A stretch of DNA of 40,979 bases from Chryseobacterium sp. (GTDB lineage: Bacteria; Bacteroidota; Bacteroidia; Flavobacteriales; Weeksellaceae), in assembly GCA_003248755.1 (NCBI GenBank), contig QFQW01000030.1, positions 1-40,979 of the forward strand, written 5' to 3'. Below are positions 8,309 to 17,424 of this stretch, in pieces; within the stretch, counting starts at the first letter, position 1, and every line of letters starts with the position of its first letter. Under the pieces are notes generated by a model, which saw only the letters and a list, made by a program, of their open reading frames with translations, had not been told where the DNA came from and did no database searches. A program made the position numbers and the translations under genes.

Positions 8309-9190
8309 TTAAATAATTGATTCCTTTTCTATATAGAATGGATTCTTATTTTTAAAAAACTGATCAATGAATTTCTTTAGTTTTTTTTGGGTATTGGATT
8401 GCTTAACTCTTATAGGAATCTGGGTAAAATCCATTTCTTTTACCCGTTTTATAATTCCACTTAAGGAATAATTTTTCATAAAGATCTCTTTAAGAAAATG
8501 ACTAATAATTTTATTCCATTGCTCTTTATTTCCCCAATAGTGGCCAACGATGTGGTCTGCTGGCTGCAATGCGGAATATTCATTCAGCCCCAAAGAAAAT
8601 GCGAATTGTTCTATCAGCCTTCTTGTTACACCATCTGCGCACATTTCATCATTAACTCCTAACGTTAAGTCCAGACAGTCAAAATGTTTGTTAGAAATAC
8701 CAATAAGTCCAGCATTCCACATAGTAGAATTTTCATCTATCTTGATATTATTATAAACTTTCCCTTTCATTTGCTTCCACATCAACTTTTCGGTTTTTGT
8801 AGAAAGTTTGGACAGTTTTCCTTCTTTTATATGCATATAGTTTTGCCCGTTTTTCATACCATTACGCAAATAATCTATGTCCTGATAAAAAAAAGTGTCA
8901 CCATCCAGATATAGAATAGAATCCGATGGATATTTTTGAGCAACCATCTGAAGCGCTTTAATTTTTACACGCCAGAAAAACTGATATTTTCCTTCCCATT
9001 CTAACACGACCTCCCGGTTGATTGGTAATATTTCTATATTATTTTGAAACGAACTGAATAATGATGGATCTTCAGCGACAACGATAATCCTGTCTTCAAT
9101 ACTTTTACGAGCCATGGCTGTATACATTGAAAAATATACCTGTTGGTAATTATCCAAATTATTGCCAAATACTAAATATACAATATTCAT
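8309..9190 (-). CDS. Putative nucleotide-diphospho-sugar glycosyltransferase
   Basis: The 293-residue protein begins MNIVYLVFGNN and contains YPSDSILYLDGDTFFYQD, where DGD resembles the DxD metal motif of GT-A (GT8-like) transferases that transfer sugars to glycans. Further on are WNAGLIGI and HIVGHYWGNK, also usual in this fold. No membrane segment is seen. It is convergent with the gene at 7510 and divergent from the one at 9419. I infer a glycosyltransferase role from these motifs and the neighbourhood; the family is not recognised with certainty. Confidence 0.6.
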   Translation of the reverse strand: MNIVYLVFGNNLDNYQQVYFSMYTAMARKSIEDRIIVVAEDPSLFSSFQNNIEILPINREVVLEWEGKYQFFWRVKIKALQMVAQKYPSDSILYLDGDTFFYQDIDYLRNGMKNGQNYMHIKEGKLSKLSTKTEKLMWKQMKGKVYNNIKIDENSTMWNAGLIGISNKHFDCLDLTLGVNDEMCADGVTRRLIEQFAFSLGLNEYSALQPADHIVGHYWGNKEQWNKIISHFLKEIFMKNYSLSGIIKRVKEMDFTQIPIRVKQSNTQKKLKKFIDQFFKNKNPFYIEKESII

Positions 9191-9418
9191 AAAAATTATA
9201 TTTGAAAGCCTTTAGTGGCACGATAAATTGTATTTTTTGGTAAATTTAGTGTAAAAACAGCGGATATTAAAAATTTGTTTGGCCTAATATTTTCTATTAA
9301 ATTGCAGCATAAAATATTTGACAAATATTGTAATTTATGATAGACTTATTTTTATTCAAAAAATATAATAATTGATTTTTCTCCATCCCTAACTTAGTAT
9401 TAGCCTATTACAATTTTC

Positions 9419-10408
9419 ATGAATAATTATCCTCTGATAAGTCTAATAATTCCTTGTTATAACGCAAAACAGACCTTGGGAAAGTGTCTGGATTCTGTAA
9501 TACAACAATCTTATAATAACTTAGAAATCATCATTATCGATGATGGTTCGACTGATGGGACTTCAAGAATCTATGAAGATTTCCAAAGCAGGGATGAAAG
9601 AATAAAAATTTTTAAGCAGAGCAATTCAGGTGTATCCAAAGCGAGAAATAAAGGTATAAAAGAATCAATAGGTGAATATATTTGTTTTGTGGATTCTGAT
9701 GACTGGGTAGAACCGAATTATTGTTCCGAGCTTTATCATTCTCTTGTAAGAGAAAATGCGGATATTTCTATTATAGAAGCTTCTTATGAAGATGAAAACG
9801 GAAATGTTGTTTTCAACAAGTCTATTTCCGAAGAGAAGGTGTTTGATGGAAAAAGAGCTTTGTATCTTTTATTAGAAGATGATGTCATACAAAGTCACCC
9901 GTGGGGAAAATTATACAAAGTCTCATTTTTTAAAAATGTAAACTTCCCCGAAAATCTGAAATGTTATGAAGATTATTCAACACTTTTTAAGATTTTTGAT
10001 AAAGCCATAAAAGTTGTCAAATCTAATAAGAAGCTTTATCATTATATACAGCGTGAAGATAGTCTTTCGCATAATCTTTCGCCTGAAACTTCATATGATT
10101 TTTATTTATCTATCATTGATGTTTATACATTCTGGCAAAGCAAAGCAGAAGTAAAAAACGAACCAAATATTACAAAAAACATCATCAGAAAACTTTTAAT
10201 GGTTCTCAAGCGGATTCTCCGTCAGACAAATAAAGAAAAAATGAGAACAGAAAAGGAAGAAATTCGGCAGTCCTTTAAATCTTTTCTAAAATTTTCTGCT
10301 GCAGATATCGGTTGGGAGTATTATTTTTATGTGCGCCTGTATTATTATTACCCCAATTTATATACAAAACTAATTTTAAAAAGTGACAGAAAAACCTCTG
10401 TTGTCTAA
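9419..10408 (+). CDS. Family 2 glycosyltransferase (EpsJ/WcaA-type)
   Basis: The 329-residue protein shows the classic GT2 N-terminus: SLIIPCYNAKQTLGKCLDSV, IIIDDGSTDGT, SNSGVSKARNKGI and the DxD segment FVDSDDWVEP. The C-terminal 110 residues are less conserved and basic. It likely adds a residue to a capsule or O-antigen repeat unit on the cytoplasmic face. The gene stands alone between a minus-strand gene and a convergent minus-strand pair, a sign of piecemeal gain in the cluster. Confidence 0.85.
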   Translation: MNNYPLISLIIPCYNAKQTLGKCLDSVIQQSYNNLEIIIIDDGSTDGTSRIYEDFQSRDERIKIFKQSNSGVSKARNKGIKESIGEYICFVDSDDWVEPNYCSELYHSLVRENADISIIEASYEDENGNVVFNKSISEEKVFDGKRALYLLLEDDVIQSHPWGKLYKVSFFKNVNFPENLKCYEDYSTLFKIFDKAIKVVKSNKKLYHYIQREDSLSHNLSPETSYDFYLSIIDVYTFWQSKAEVKNEPNITKNIIRKLLMVLKRILRQTNKEKMRTEKEEIRQSFKSFLKFSAADIGWEYYFYVRLYYYYPNLYTKLILKSDRKTSVV

Positions 10409-10611
10409 TTTTGTGCCTTGCGGTAATGTCGGAAAATATGCTGAAGCTTATATAAATTCTGTGATCTTACCTTAAAATTTGGAATGAATTTTAATCAATG
10501 GTAAAGGATAGAATGAGATAGTATAATTTTAATAATATCAATATGAAATTTCAAAGACTTCGGATATGAAAAAAAAGGAACTTCCCAATGATAGTTTAAC
10601 AATAAACCAAA

Positions 10612-11448
10612 TTATTTCCGAAAAGAATTATTTTTAAGTCTTGGTACAAATAAAAGAAATATACTTATCATCCATTTGAAAATACGCCAAGCTACCGGAT
10701 ATTTTTTTATATGCAAAACTTGTTTTATTCTTTTTGCCCGGCTTTCCCTAGTTAATTCCGCATCTTCAATATAAGCTGGAAAATATTTATTCAGTGTTGC
10801 CTCTCGTTCCTGTATATAAATTGGCAGGTTTTCTAGTTTTGCAGAAATACCCGAAAAATCATAATAACAAATAATTTCGTTCAGATATTTATGTGAAACA
10901 TTGTGGATACAAACAAGGATAATAAAAAATTCCCAATCTGCACAAATTTTGTAATTTTCATTATAAAAAAAATAGTCACTGAATAAGGATCTTTTAATAA
11001 AGGCTGCCTGATGATTGAGACCACCATCATAGAAGAAGCCAAATGTTAGATTTTTTGGAGCCTTTATGACTTTTCTGTAACCCTTATCATTAAAGAAAAC
11101 AGAATCTCCATATAAAATATCAATGTTGAGATCTAATTGATTTCTAATTTTTTCCAGAACAAACTCATCATAAAAAAAATCACCACTGTTCATAAAGATG
11201 ATATACTCACCAGTGGCCTTCCTAATACCTTTGTTCATGGCGTTATAAACTCCAGAGTCTTTTTCGCTAACCCAATAATCAATCTTTGAATTGTTTTCGA
11301 TCAACTCCTTACTCCCATCCGTACTTTCTCCATCGATAACCAAAAATTCAAAATCAGACCAAGTTTGCTTTTTTATAGAATCAAAAGTTTTTATCAAACC
11401 TTCCTTATTGTTGTAATTTATGGTAACAATTGTTAATTTAACTGACAT
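10612..11448 (-). CDS. Family 2 glycosyltransferase
   Basis: The 278-residue protein has TIVTINYNNKEGLIKTFDSI, FLVIDGESTDGS, EKDSGVYNAMNKGI, and FMNSGDFF in place of the usual DxD segment. These are marks of the WcaA/WcaE-like GT2 subgroup common in Bacteroidota polysaccharide loci. The C-terminus has a hydrophobic stretch (WMISIFLLFVPRL) that could bind the membrane. It starts 14 bases after the family 4 transferase gene upstream (at 11463), so the two form a minus-strand operon. Confidence 0.83.
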   Translation of the reverse strand: MSVKLTIVTINYNNKEGLIKTFDSIKKQTWSDFEFLVIDGESTDGSKELIENNSKIDYWVSEKDSGVYNAMNKGIRKATGEYIIFMNSGDFFYDEFVLEKIRNQLDLNIDILYGDSVFFNDKGYRKVIKAPKNLTFGFFYDGGLNHQAAFIKRSLFSDYFFYNENYKICADWEFFIILVCIHNVSHKYLNEIICYYDFSGISAKLENLPIYIQEREATLNKYFPAYIEDAELTRESRAKRIKQVLHIKKYPVAWRIFKWMISIFLLFVPRLKNNSFRK

Positions 11449-11462
11449 TGTATTTTTTATTT

Positions 11463-12584
11463 TTAGGAAACTGCCTCCTTATAGACTTTCAAACATTTTT
11501 CTGCAGCGTCTTCCCAATTATATTTTTTCACTTGTTTGATTCCTTTTTTTATAAACTCTGCTTTTAATGCTTTATTATCCAGTAACATTTGAATTTTATT
11601 TTTCAAATCTTCTTCTGAATTACTATCAAAATAAACCCCAGCCTCTCCTGCAATCTCGGGAAAAGAACCATGTTTTGTTAAAATAATTGGACAACCAGAC
11701 GCCATCGCTTCCAAAACCGGAATTCCAAATCCTTCATATAAAGAAGGGAAAACAAAAAGCTCAGCGTTCTGATAAAAATATCCAAGTTCATTTTCTTTAA
11801 AACTCTTCTGAACTATCTGTCTCTCCAACCGCAAACTTTTAATCCATTTTACTTCATCATCATCAAACTCTCCTCCCCCTGCTGCCAGAAGACTTAAATT
11901 AGGATTAGCCTGTAGCAAAGGTGCTATAGCTTTAACTAAAAATTTAAAGTTTTTATAATTGGCACGAGATCCTACATATAAAATATAACTAGGGGGCAAA
12001 TTAACTTTTACATTGGGCTCAATTTTTATTGAACTGCCGTGATAGATTACTTCTATTTTTGAAGGATCGATTTGAGGGTAAAATTTGAGAATATCTTTTT
12101 TTGTATTATTAGATACTGCTATTATTTTAGTTGCTTTCTGTATTAATATCGATTTGTACTCAACTACATTATAAGGATCATTCTCAAAATACTCCGGCAT
12201 CAATTCATGAATCATATCATAGACAGTAAGAACAAAAGGTTTCCCATTAATCTTATTCAGAAAGTACGGATTATAATAAGTGGGTACAAACAAATCATAA
12301 GAATTTTCTTCAAATTTTTTATTAAGCAGTTTCTCAGATTTCTTTTTTCTAATCGTCTTTGTACTAATTTTAAGAGCCGATAATATACTATAAAACGAAT
12401 TAAGTATATTATTACGAACAAGTAATTCCGTTTTGCTAATATAAACATTATCAGATCTATAAAGAGGCAAAACAATTTCTATTTCCTTTTTCTTAGAAAG
12501 AATAGAAAATACTTCCGCATAATATCTTGATATTCCGCCGTATGTCTGCTGATTAAAAATTTGAGGATCCAATAGTATCTTCAT
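11463..12584 (-). CDS. Family 4 glycosyltransferase (GT-B, mannosyltransferase-like)
   Basis: The 373-residue protein begins MKILLDPQIFNQQTYGGISRYYAEV, with the GGI(S/A)R loop of GT4 enzymes. It has the C-terminal nucleotide-binding half: ILYVGSRANYKNF, the GFGIPVLEAMASGCP segment containing the EX7E motif, and PEIAGEAGVYFD. It resembles WbdB/WbdC-type mannosyltransferases of O-antigen assembly, which fits the nearby ManC-type cupin. It is the first gene of the minus-strand pair with the gene at 10612. Confidence 0.87.
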   Translation of the reverse strand: MKILLDPQIFNQQTYGGISRYYAEVFSILSKKKEIEIVLPLYRSDNVYISKTELLVRNNILNSFYSILSALKISTKTIRKKKSEKLLNKKFEENSYDLFVPTYYNPYFLNKINGKPFVLTVYDMIHELMPEYFENDPYNVVEYKSILIQKATKIIAVSNNTKKDILKFYPQIDPSKIEVIYHGSSIKIEPNVKVNLPPSYILYVGSRANYKNFKFLVKAIAPLLQANPNLSLLAAGGGEFDDDEVKWIKSLRLERQIVQKSFKENELGYFYQNAELFVFPSLYEGFGIPVLEAMASGCPIILTKHGSFPEIAGEAGVYFDSNSEEDLKNKIQMLLDNKALKAEFIKKGIKQVKKYNWEDAAEKCLKVYKEAVS

Positions 12585-12822
12585 GTACTCAAAATATAAA
12601 TTTTGATATCTTCTTATTACAAAAATCCAGCTTATTATTGTTGTTGTTAACTAAAATTGCGAGATATTTCTTATTGTTTTTAAACTTATTACATTTGATT
12701 GGCCAGCTAAAGCAATTATAATATTTTAAAACAAAGATCTCCTTATTTAAATAAATTTTGATTATTTAAAACCAGTTTTTCTCAATATCAATTAGGAAAT
12801 TTTCAAGACAATTACTAAAAAA

Positions 12823-13167
12823 TTATTCTCTGTCATACTCATCCTCCAACCTCACAATATCATCCTCGCCAAAATAAGTCCCCGTTTGCACTTCAATAAA
12901 AACAACAGGCTTATCAGTAAGGTTCATGATTCTATGCTTTGCACCAAGCGGAATAAAAACACTTTGTCCATAAGCTAAGGAAATCTCTTCACCATCCAGA
13001 ACAATTGTAGCATTACCTTCAATAATTGTCCATTGCTCTTGTCTTTTATAATGGAACTGATAAGACAATTTTTGTCCTGGGTTTACTTCAATTCTTTTTA
13101 ATTTATAGTTGGGTTCATCCGCCAAAACATAATATTTTCCCCAAGGTCTTTCGCCTATTTCTAACAT
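12823..13167 (-). CDS. Stand-alone cupin of the mannose-6-phosphate isomerase type II family
   Basis: The 114-residue protein is a single cupin: RPWGKYYVLADEPNYKLKRI, PGQKLSYQFHYKRQEQWTII (His and Glu metal ligands), and GQSVFIPLGAKHRIMN. This corresponds to the C-terminal isomerase domain of bifunctional ManC/AlgA; the guanylyltransferase half is absent here. It may interconvert fructose-6-phosphate and mannose-6-phosphate for GDP-mannose, but small cupins of this type can also have other roles. It has its own promoter and lies at the edge of the glycosyltransferase cluster. Confidence 0.8.
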   Translation of the reverse strand: MLEIGERPWGKYYVLADEPNYKLKRIEVNPGQKLSYQFHYKRQEQWTIIEGNATIVLDGEEISLAYGQSVFIPLGAKHRIMNLTDKPVVFIEVQTGTYFGEDDIVRLEDEYDRE

Positions 13168-13185
13168 ACCTTTTATTTTAATTTA

Positions 13186-13217
13186 CAAAAGTAGTATTTC
13201 AAAAAAGATTAACCAAA
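13186..13217 (-). promoter_or_regulatory. Promoter of the cupin gene
   Basis: Reading the minus strand, TTTG (13217-13214) and TACTTTTG (13193-13186) are separated by 20 bases, close to the -33/-7 consensus. The -7 box ends 18 bases before the ATG at 13167. Confidence 0.6.
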
Positions 13218-13255
13218 TTCCAAAGGCAAAACGATAAGAATTTCTTAATTTTGCA

Positions 13256-13263
13256 CCACAATT
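13256..13263 (+). promoter_or_regulatory. Putative -7 element of gltX
   Basis: TAATTTTG fits TAnnTTTG and lies 40 bases before the gltX ATG. No -33 box was seen at 19 bases. Confidence 0.4.
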
Positions 13264-13303
13264 TTTTAGTCATGCAAATGGCTTGTAAAATAAATATCTG
13301 AAT

Positions 13304-14812
13304 ATGAAAAAAGTAAGAGTGCGTTTTGCACCAAGTCCAACAGGAGCTTTACATTTAGGAGGCGTTAGAACTGCTTTATATGATTATCTTTTTGCTAAAA
13401 ATAAAGGTGGAGAATTTGTTCTTAGAATAGAGGATACAGATACTGCAAGATATGTAGAAGGTGCAGAAGATTATATTATGGACTCCTTGGAATGGTGTGG
13501 AATTATTCCTGACGAGAGTCCAAGAATTGGTGGACCTTATACACCTTACAGACAATCTGAAAGAAGAGACATTTACGATAGATACAAAGAACAGATCCTG
13601 AAAACAGATTATGCTTATTTAGCTTTTGACACGCCGGAAGAATTGGATGCAATCAGAAAAGACTTCGAAGCGAGAGGCGATGTTTTCTCTTACAATCATC
13701 AGACAAGACAACAACTTAAAAATAGCATTTCTCTTTCCTCTGAGGAAGTTCAGAAATTGTTGGATGCAAATGTTCCTTATGTAGTTCGTTTCAAAATGCC
13801 GATTGACAGAACACTTAATCTTCAAGATATCATTAGAGGAAATTTTTCTGTAAACACTAATACATTGGATGATAAGGTCTTGGTCAAAAATGATGGAATG
13901 CCAACTTATCATTTTGCCAATGTGGTTGACGATTTTGAGATGAAAATCTCTCACGTGATTCGTGGCGAGGAATGGTTACCATCTATGCCTTTACATGTTT
14001 TATTATACGAAGCAATGAATTGGGAAGCTCCTGAATTTGCACACCTCTCATTAATTCTAAAACCAGAAGGGAAAGGAAAATTAAGCAAAAGAGACGGTGC
14101 GAAATTTGGATTCCCTGTTTTCCCTATGGATTTCAAAGATCCTGAAAGTGACGAGATCTGGAAAGGCTACAAAGAATCCGGATATTTCCCTGAAGCTTTC
14201 ATCAATATGACAGCACTTTTAGGATGGACACCTGAAAATGACAGAGAAATAGTTTCTATGGAGGAAATGATTGCTGAATTTGATCTTCATAAAGTTCATA
14301 AAGCCGGTGCAAGATTTGACCCTCAGAAAGCAAAATGGTTCAATCAGGAATATCTAAAACTTAAATCTGATGAAGAAGTTTTAGTTTTATTAAAAGAAGT
14401 TGATGATGTTAAAGCATTGAATCTTCCTGATGAAAAATTATTAAGAATAGTTTCATTGATGAAAGAAAGAGCAACTTTTGTGGTTGATATTTATAATGAC
14501 GGAAAATTCTTCTTCGAAGCACCAAATTCTTACGACGAAAAAGCATTGAAAAAAGCTTGGAATGATACAACTTCTGCTATTCTAAAAGATTTCTCTATAA
14601 AACTTGAAACATCAAACTTTGAACCTGAAGCTTTGAAAGAGACAATTCATCATTTTGCTGAAGAACATTCTTTAGGTATGGGGAAAATAATGATGCCCCT
14701 TCGCCTTGCTTTAGTTGGTGAACTGAAAGGGCCTGATGTCCCAGATATTATGAATATCATCGGAAAAGAAGAAACGTTGGCGAGAATAGAAAAAGCAATC
14801 AGTTTAAATTAA
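13304..14812 (+). CDS. gltX: Glutamate--tRNA ligase
   Basis: GluRS charges tRNA-Glu with glutamate in the cytoplasm. The 502-residue protein starts MKKVRVRFAPSPTGALHLGG, with the class I HIGH signature (HLGG, residues 17-20) in the GluRS form, and EFVLRIEDTDTARY. The KMSKS loop is KLSKRDG near residue 258. The C-terminal anticodon-binding part is present and of normal length. It is a single-gene unit between the polysaccharide cluster and accA. Nothing odd was seen. Confidence 0.96.
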   Translation: MKKVRVRFAPSPTGALHLGGVRTALYDYLFAKNKGGEFVLRIEDTDTARYVEGAEDYIMDSLEWCGIIPDESPRIGGPYTPYRQSERRDIYDRYKEQILKTDYAYLAFDTPEELDAIRKDFEARGDVFSYNHQTRQQLKNSISLSSEEVQKLLDANVPYVVRFKMPIDRTLNLQDIIRGNFSVNTNTLDDKVLVKNDGMPTYHFANVVDDFEMKISHVIRGEEWLPSMPLHVLLYEAMNWEAPEFAHLSLILKPEGKGKLSKRDGAKFGFPVFPMDFKDPESDEIWKGYKESGYFPEAFINMTALLGWTPENDREIVSMEEMIAEFDLHKVHKAGARFDPQKAKWFNQEYLKLKSDEEVLVLLKEVDDVKALNLPDEKLLRIVSLMKERATFVVDIYNDGKFFFEAPNSYDEKALKKAWNDTTSAILKDFSIKLETSNFEPEALKETIHHFAEEHSLGMGKIMMPLRLALVGELKGPDVPDIMNIIGKEETLARIEKAISLN

Positions 14813-14846
14813 TTTGACAATTCAAATCCATTTAAAAAAAATAGAT

Positions 14847-14854
14847 TATTTTTG
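14847..14854 (+). promoter_or_regulatory. Putative -7 element of accA
   Basis: TATTTTTG, a match to TAnnTTTG, ends 22 bases before the accA ATG; no -33 match at the expected place. Confidence 0.42.
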
Positions 14855-14876
14855 AACGGTTTAATCCAAACAAAAT

Positions 14877-15833
14877 ATGGAGTATTTAGAATTTGAACAA
14901 CCTGTAAAAGAACTGATCGAGCAGTACGAAAAATGTGTACAATTAGGCACAGAAAGCGGTATCGATGTGGATGAATCCTGCAAAAAGATCAAAACAAAAA
15001 TAGAAGAAACTAAGAAAAAAATATACGGAAACCTGACGCCTTGGCAGAAAGTTCAGCTCTCCAGACATCCAGACAGACCTTATACCCTTGATTATATCAA
15101 TGGTTTAGCGGATGCAGGTAGCTTTGTAGAACTTCACGGTGACAGAAACTTTGGTGACGACCCGGCAATGGTTGGGGGAATTGCCAGTATCAGCGGAAAT
15201 ACCGTAATGATCATTGGAACTCAAAAAGGTAGAACAACCAAGGAGCGCCAGCATAGACGTTTCGGGATGTCTAATCCAGAAGGTTATAGAAAAGCGCTTA
15301 GACTCATGAAACTGGCAGAGAAATTCAACATTCCTGTTGTTACATTAGTGGACACACCTGGGGCTTATCCCGGTCTTGAAGCAGAAGAGCGTGGACAAGG
15401 TGAGGCGATTGCCCGAAATATCTACGAGATGTGCCAATTAAAAACACCTATCATCACAATTATCATTGGCGAAGGTGCAAGTGGGGGCGCATTGGGAATT
15501 GGAGTTGGGAATAAGGTCTATATGATGGAGAATACTTGGTATTCTGTAATTTCTCCAGAAAACTGTTCTGCAATCCTTTGGAGAAGCTGGGAATATAAAG
15601 AAACCGCAGCAACTACAATGAAGCTGACAGCTGATGATATGCTTAAACAAAAATTGATTGACGCCATTATTCCAGAACCACTTGGAGGTGCTCATTATGA
15701 CCTTGCAGCAACTTTTGAAAATGTAAAAAAAGTATTATTAAAAGATATCAAAACACTTTCTAAAGAGCCTGTTGAAAAATTGGTAAATGACCGTCAGGAG
15801 AAATTCATTGCGATGGGAGAATTCAAAGGGTAA
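14877..15833 (+). CDS. accA: Acetyl-CoA carboxylase carboxyltransferase subunit alpha
   Basis: AccA with AccD moves the carboxyl group from biotin to acetyl-CoA, giving malonyl-CoA. The 318-residue protein shows the helical N-terminus EFEQPVKELIEQYEK, LSRHPDRPYTLDYI, ELHGDRNFGDDPA, VTLVDTPGAYPGLEAEERGQ, and the oxyanion-hole segment GEGASGGALGIG, followed by NTWYSVISPENCSAILWR. Length is typical. accD is not in the window, and accBC lie about 10 kb away, so the complex is encoded in dispersed units. A terminator follows. Confidence 0.96.
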   Translation: MEYLEFEQPVKELIEQYEKCVQLGTESGIDVDESCKKIKTKIEETKKKIYGNLTPWQKVQLSRHPDRPYTLDYINGLADAGSFVELHGDRNFGDDPAMVGGIASISGNTVMIIGTQKGRTTKERQHRRFGMSNPEGYRKALRLMKLAEKFNIPVVTLVDTPGAYPGLEAEERGQGEAIARNIYEMCQLKTPIITIIIGEGASGGALGIGVGNKVYMMENTWYSVISPENCSAILWRSWEYKETAATTMKLTADDMLKQKLIDAIIPEPLGGAHYDLAATFENVKKVLLKDIKTLSKEPVEKLVNDRQEKFIAMGEFKG

Positions 15834-15861
15834 TTATATTTCTTTGATTATATATAAAATT

Positions 15862-15900
15862 AAAAACCTTTCGGAGTTTGAAACTTTGAAAGGTTTTTTT
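15862..15900 (+). terminator. Rho-independent terminator after accA
   Basis: AAAAACCTTTC (15862-15872) pairs with GAAAGGTTTTT (15888-15898), with an additional short inner pairing (AGTT/AACT) and a T7 tail. Confidence 0.8.
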
Positions 15901-15934
15901 GTTTCTATTGATTGACATTATGTTGAATCTGCGC

Positions 15935-16010
15935 CCCGACTTGAGCGGACTCTTCGAGAGCCTCAGAATGACATATTAGGAGCACTCGACAGGCTCAGTA
16001 TAAACTAAAG
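15935..16010. repeat. Dispersed intergenic repeat, family B, copy 1
   Basis: The stretch holds CTTCGAGAGCCTCAGAATGACA and, a few bases later, a degenerate direct copy (ACTCGACAGGCTCAGTATAA). The reverse complement of the first unit matches 27096-27117 (TGTCAGTCTGAGGCTCTCGAAG) at 21 of 22 positions. It lies in the gap between the convergent accA and rpsB terminators. Confidence 0.55.
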
Positions 16011-16040
16011 GCGGATTAAGTTGCCCAAAAATTAATAAAT

Positions 16041-16074
16041 AAAAAAAAGCGATTCAAATAATTGAACCGCCTTT
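16041..16074 (-). terminator. Terminator of the rplM-rpsI-rpsB operon
   Basis: On the minus strand AAAGGCGGTTCAA pairs with TTGAATCGCTTTT across a 4-base loop and runs into a T8 tail. It lies 22 bases after the rpsB stop, which closes the operon without tsf. Confidence 0.8.
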
Positions 16075-16095
16075 ATTTTGTAGAAAATCTAATGA

Positions 16096-16857
16096 TTATT
16101 CAGCATCGAAATCAGCATCTGCTTCTGCAGAAACTTTTTCGCCTTCTTCTTTAGATTTTTCTTTATCTGCTTTTCTTTGAGACAGACCATCTTTGATAGA
16201 AGCTGAAACTACGCTCAACAACATATCGATAGATTTAGAAGCATCGTCATTTCCTGGGATTACGAAATCCACTTTTCTTGGATCTGAGTTAGTATCTACG
16301 ATACCGAAAACTGGGATACCCAATTTTTTAGCTTCTGTTACTGCGATGTGCTCTCTCATAATGTCAACTACGAAAATAGCTGAAGGAAGACGAACCATGT
16401 CCGCGATAGATCCTAAGTTTTTCTCAAGATTAGCTCTTTGACGATCAACTTGTAATCTTTCTTTTTTAGATAAAGTTTCGAAAGTACCATCTTTCTTCAT
16501 TTTATCGATAGAGTTCATTTTCTTAACTGCTTTTCTGATAGTTACAAAGTTTGTAAGCATACCACCTGGCCATCTTTCTGTGATGTAAGGCATATTAAGT
16601 TCAGCAGCATGTTTTGCTACTACTTCTTTCGCTTGCTTCTTAGTCGCTACGAAAAGAACTTTTTTACCTGCAGAAGTTAATTTTTCCAAAGCTGTACAAG
16701 CCTCGTCCAATTTAACAGCTGTTTTATGTAAATCTACGATGTGAATACCGTTTTTCTCCATGAAAATGTATGGAGCCATATTTGGATTCCACTTTCTGGT
16801 CATGTGACCGAAGTGTACACCAGCCTCTAAAAGGTCTTTTACATTTGCTTTTGCCAT
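16096..16857 (-). CDS. rpsB: 30S ribosomal protein uS2
   Basis: uS2 binds the small-subunit body and helps recruit bS1. The 253-residue protein starts MAKANVKDLLEAGVHFGHMTRKWNPNMAPYI and contains KKVLFVATKKQAKEVV, RWPGGMLTNF, VDIMREHIAVTEAKKLGIPV and VDTNSDPRKVDFVIPGNDDA. The final 30 residues are charged and acidic, a common Bacteroidota extension. It is third after rplM and rpsI, but separated from rpsI by 175 bases that contain a hairpin. In most bacteria tsf follows; here a terminator does. Confidence 0.97.
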   Translation of the reverse strand: MAKANVKDLLEAGVHFGHMTRKWNPNMAPYIFMEKNGIHIVDLHKTAVKLDEACTALEKLTSAGKKVLFVATKKQAKEVVAKHAAELNMPYITERWPGGMLTNFVTIRKAVKKMNSIDKMKKDGTFETLSKKERLQVDRQRANLEKNLGSIADMVRLPSAIFVVDIMREHIAVTEAKKLGIPVFGIVDTNSDPRKVDFVIPGNDDASKSIDMLLSVVSASIKDGLSQRKADKEKSKEEGEKVSAEADADFDAE

Positions 16858-16900
16858 GTTTTCTTGTTTTTGTTAGTTTACTTTCCGCTTTTCTGCAATC

Positions 16901-16927
16901 AACTTTACTTTAGATGGGAGTAAAGTT
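16901..16927 (-). promoter_or_regulatory. Hairpin in the rpsB leader (candidate S2 autoregulatory element)
   Basis: AACTTTACT (16901-16909) and AGTAAAGTT (16919-16927) are perfect complements around 9 bases, 44 bases upstream of the rpsB ATG in an unusually long 175-base rpsI-rpsB gap. No T-run follows on the minus strand, so it is not a terminator. Ribosomal-protein leaders upstream of rpsB are known in other phyla; assigning that role here is inference. Confidence 0.35.
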
Positions 16928-17032
16928 TGGATGCTAAACATAACGGGCAATATTTTTGGTTGGATAAATAGACTTCAGAAATAAGACAATCGATGAAAAA
17001 TCTGATATATCCAATCTGTTGTCCAAAAAAAA

Positions 17033-17419
17033 TTAACGTTTTGAGAATTGGAATCTCTTTCTCGCTTTTTTCTGACCTGGTTTCTTTCTCTCTACCATTC
17101 TTGCATCTCTAGTCAACAATCCTTGTGGTTTAAGAACCAAACGGAACTCTTCGTTGATTTCGCACAATGCTCTTGAAACACCTAGTCTGATAGCTTCTGC
17201 CTGACCAGTGATTCCTCCACCAAAAACATTAACAGTTAAGTCATACTGACCTGCAGTTTCTGTCAACAAAAATGGCTGATTAACTTTGTAAACTAAAACA
17301 TCTGTACAAAAATATGTTTTAGCATCTTTTCCGTTTATAGTAATGTTACCAGTCCCTGGCTTCACATAAACTCTTGCAACAGAAGTTTTTCTTCTTCCGA
17401 TTTTGTGTACTGTAGACAT
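17033..17419 (-). CDS. rpsI: 30S ribosomal protein uS9
   Basis: The 128-residue protein begins MSTVHKIGRRKTSVARVYVKPG, the standard uS9 opening. It contains VFGGGITGQAEAIRLGVSRAL and ends KKPGQKKARKRFQFSKR, the basic tail that reaches the P-site tRNA. It starts 5 bases after the rplM stop, the normal rplM-rpsI pair. Confidence 0.97.
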   Translation of the reverse strand: MSTVHKIGRRKTSVARVYVKPGTGNITINGKDAKTYFCTDVLVYKVNQPFLLTETAGQYDLTVNVFGGGITGQAEAIRLGVSRALCEINEEFRLVLKPQGLLTRDARMVERKKPGQKKARKRFQFSKR

Positions 17420-17424
17420 ATTAA

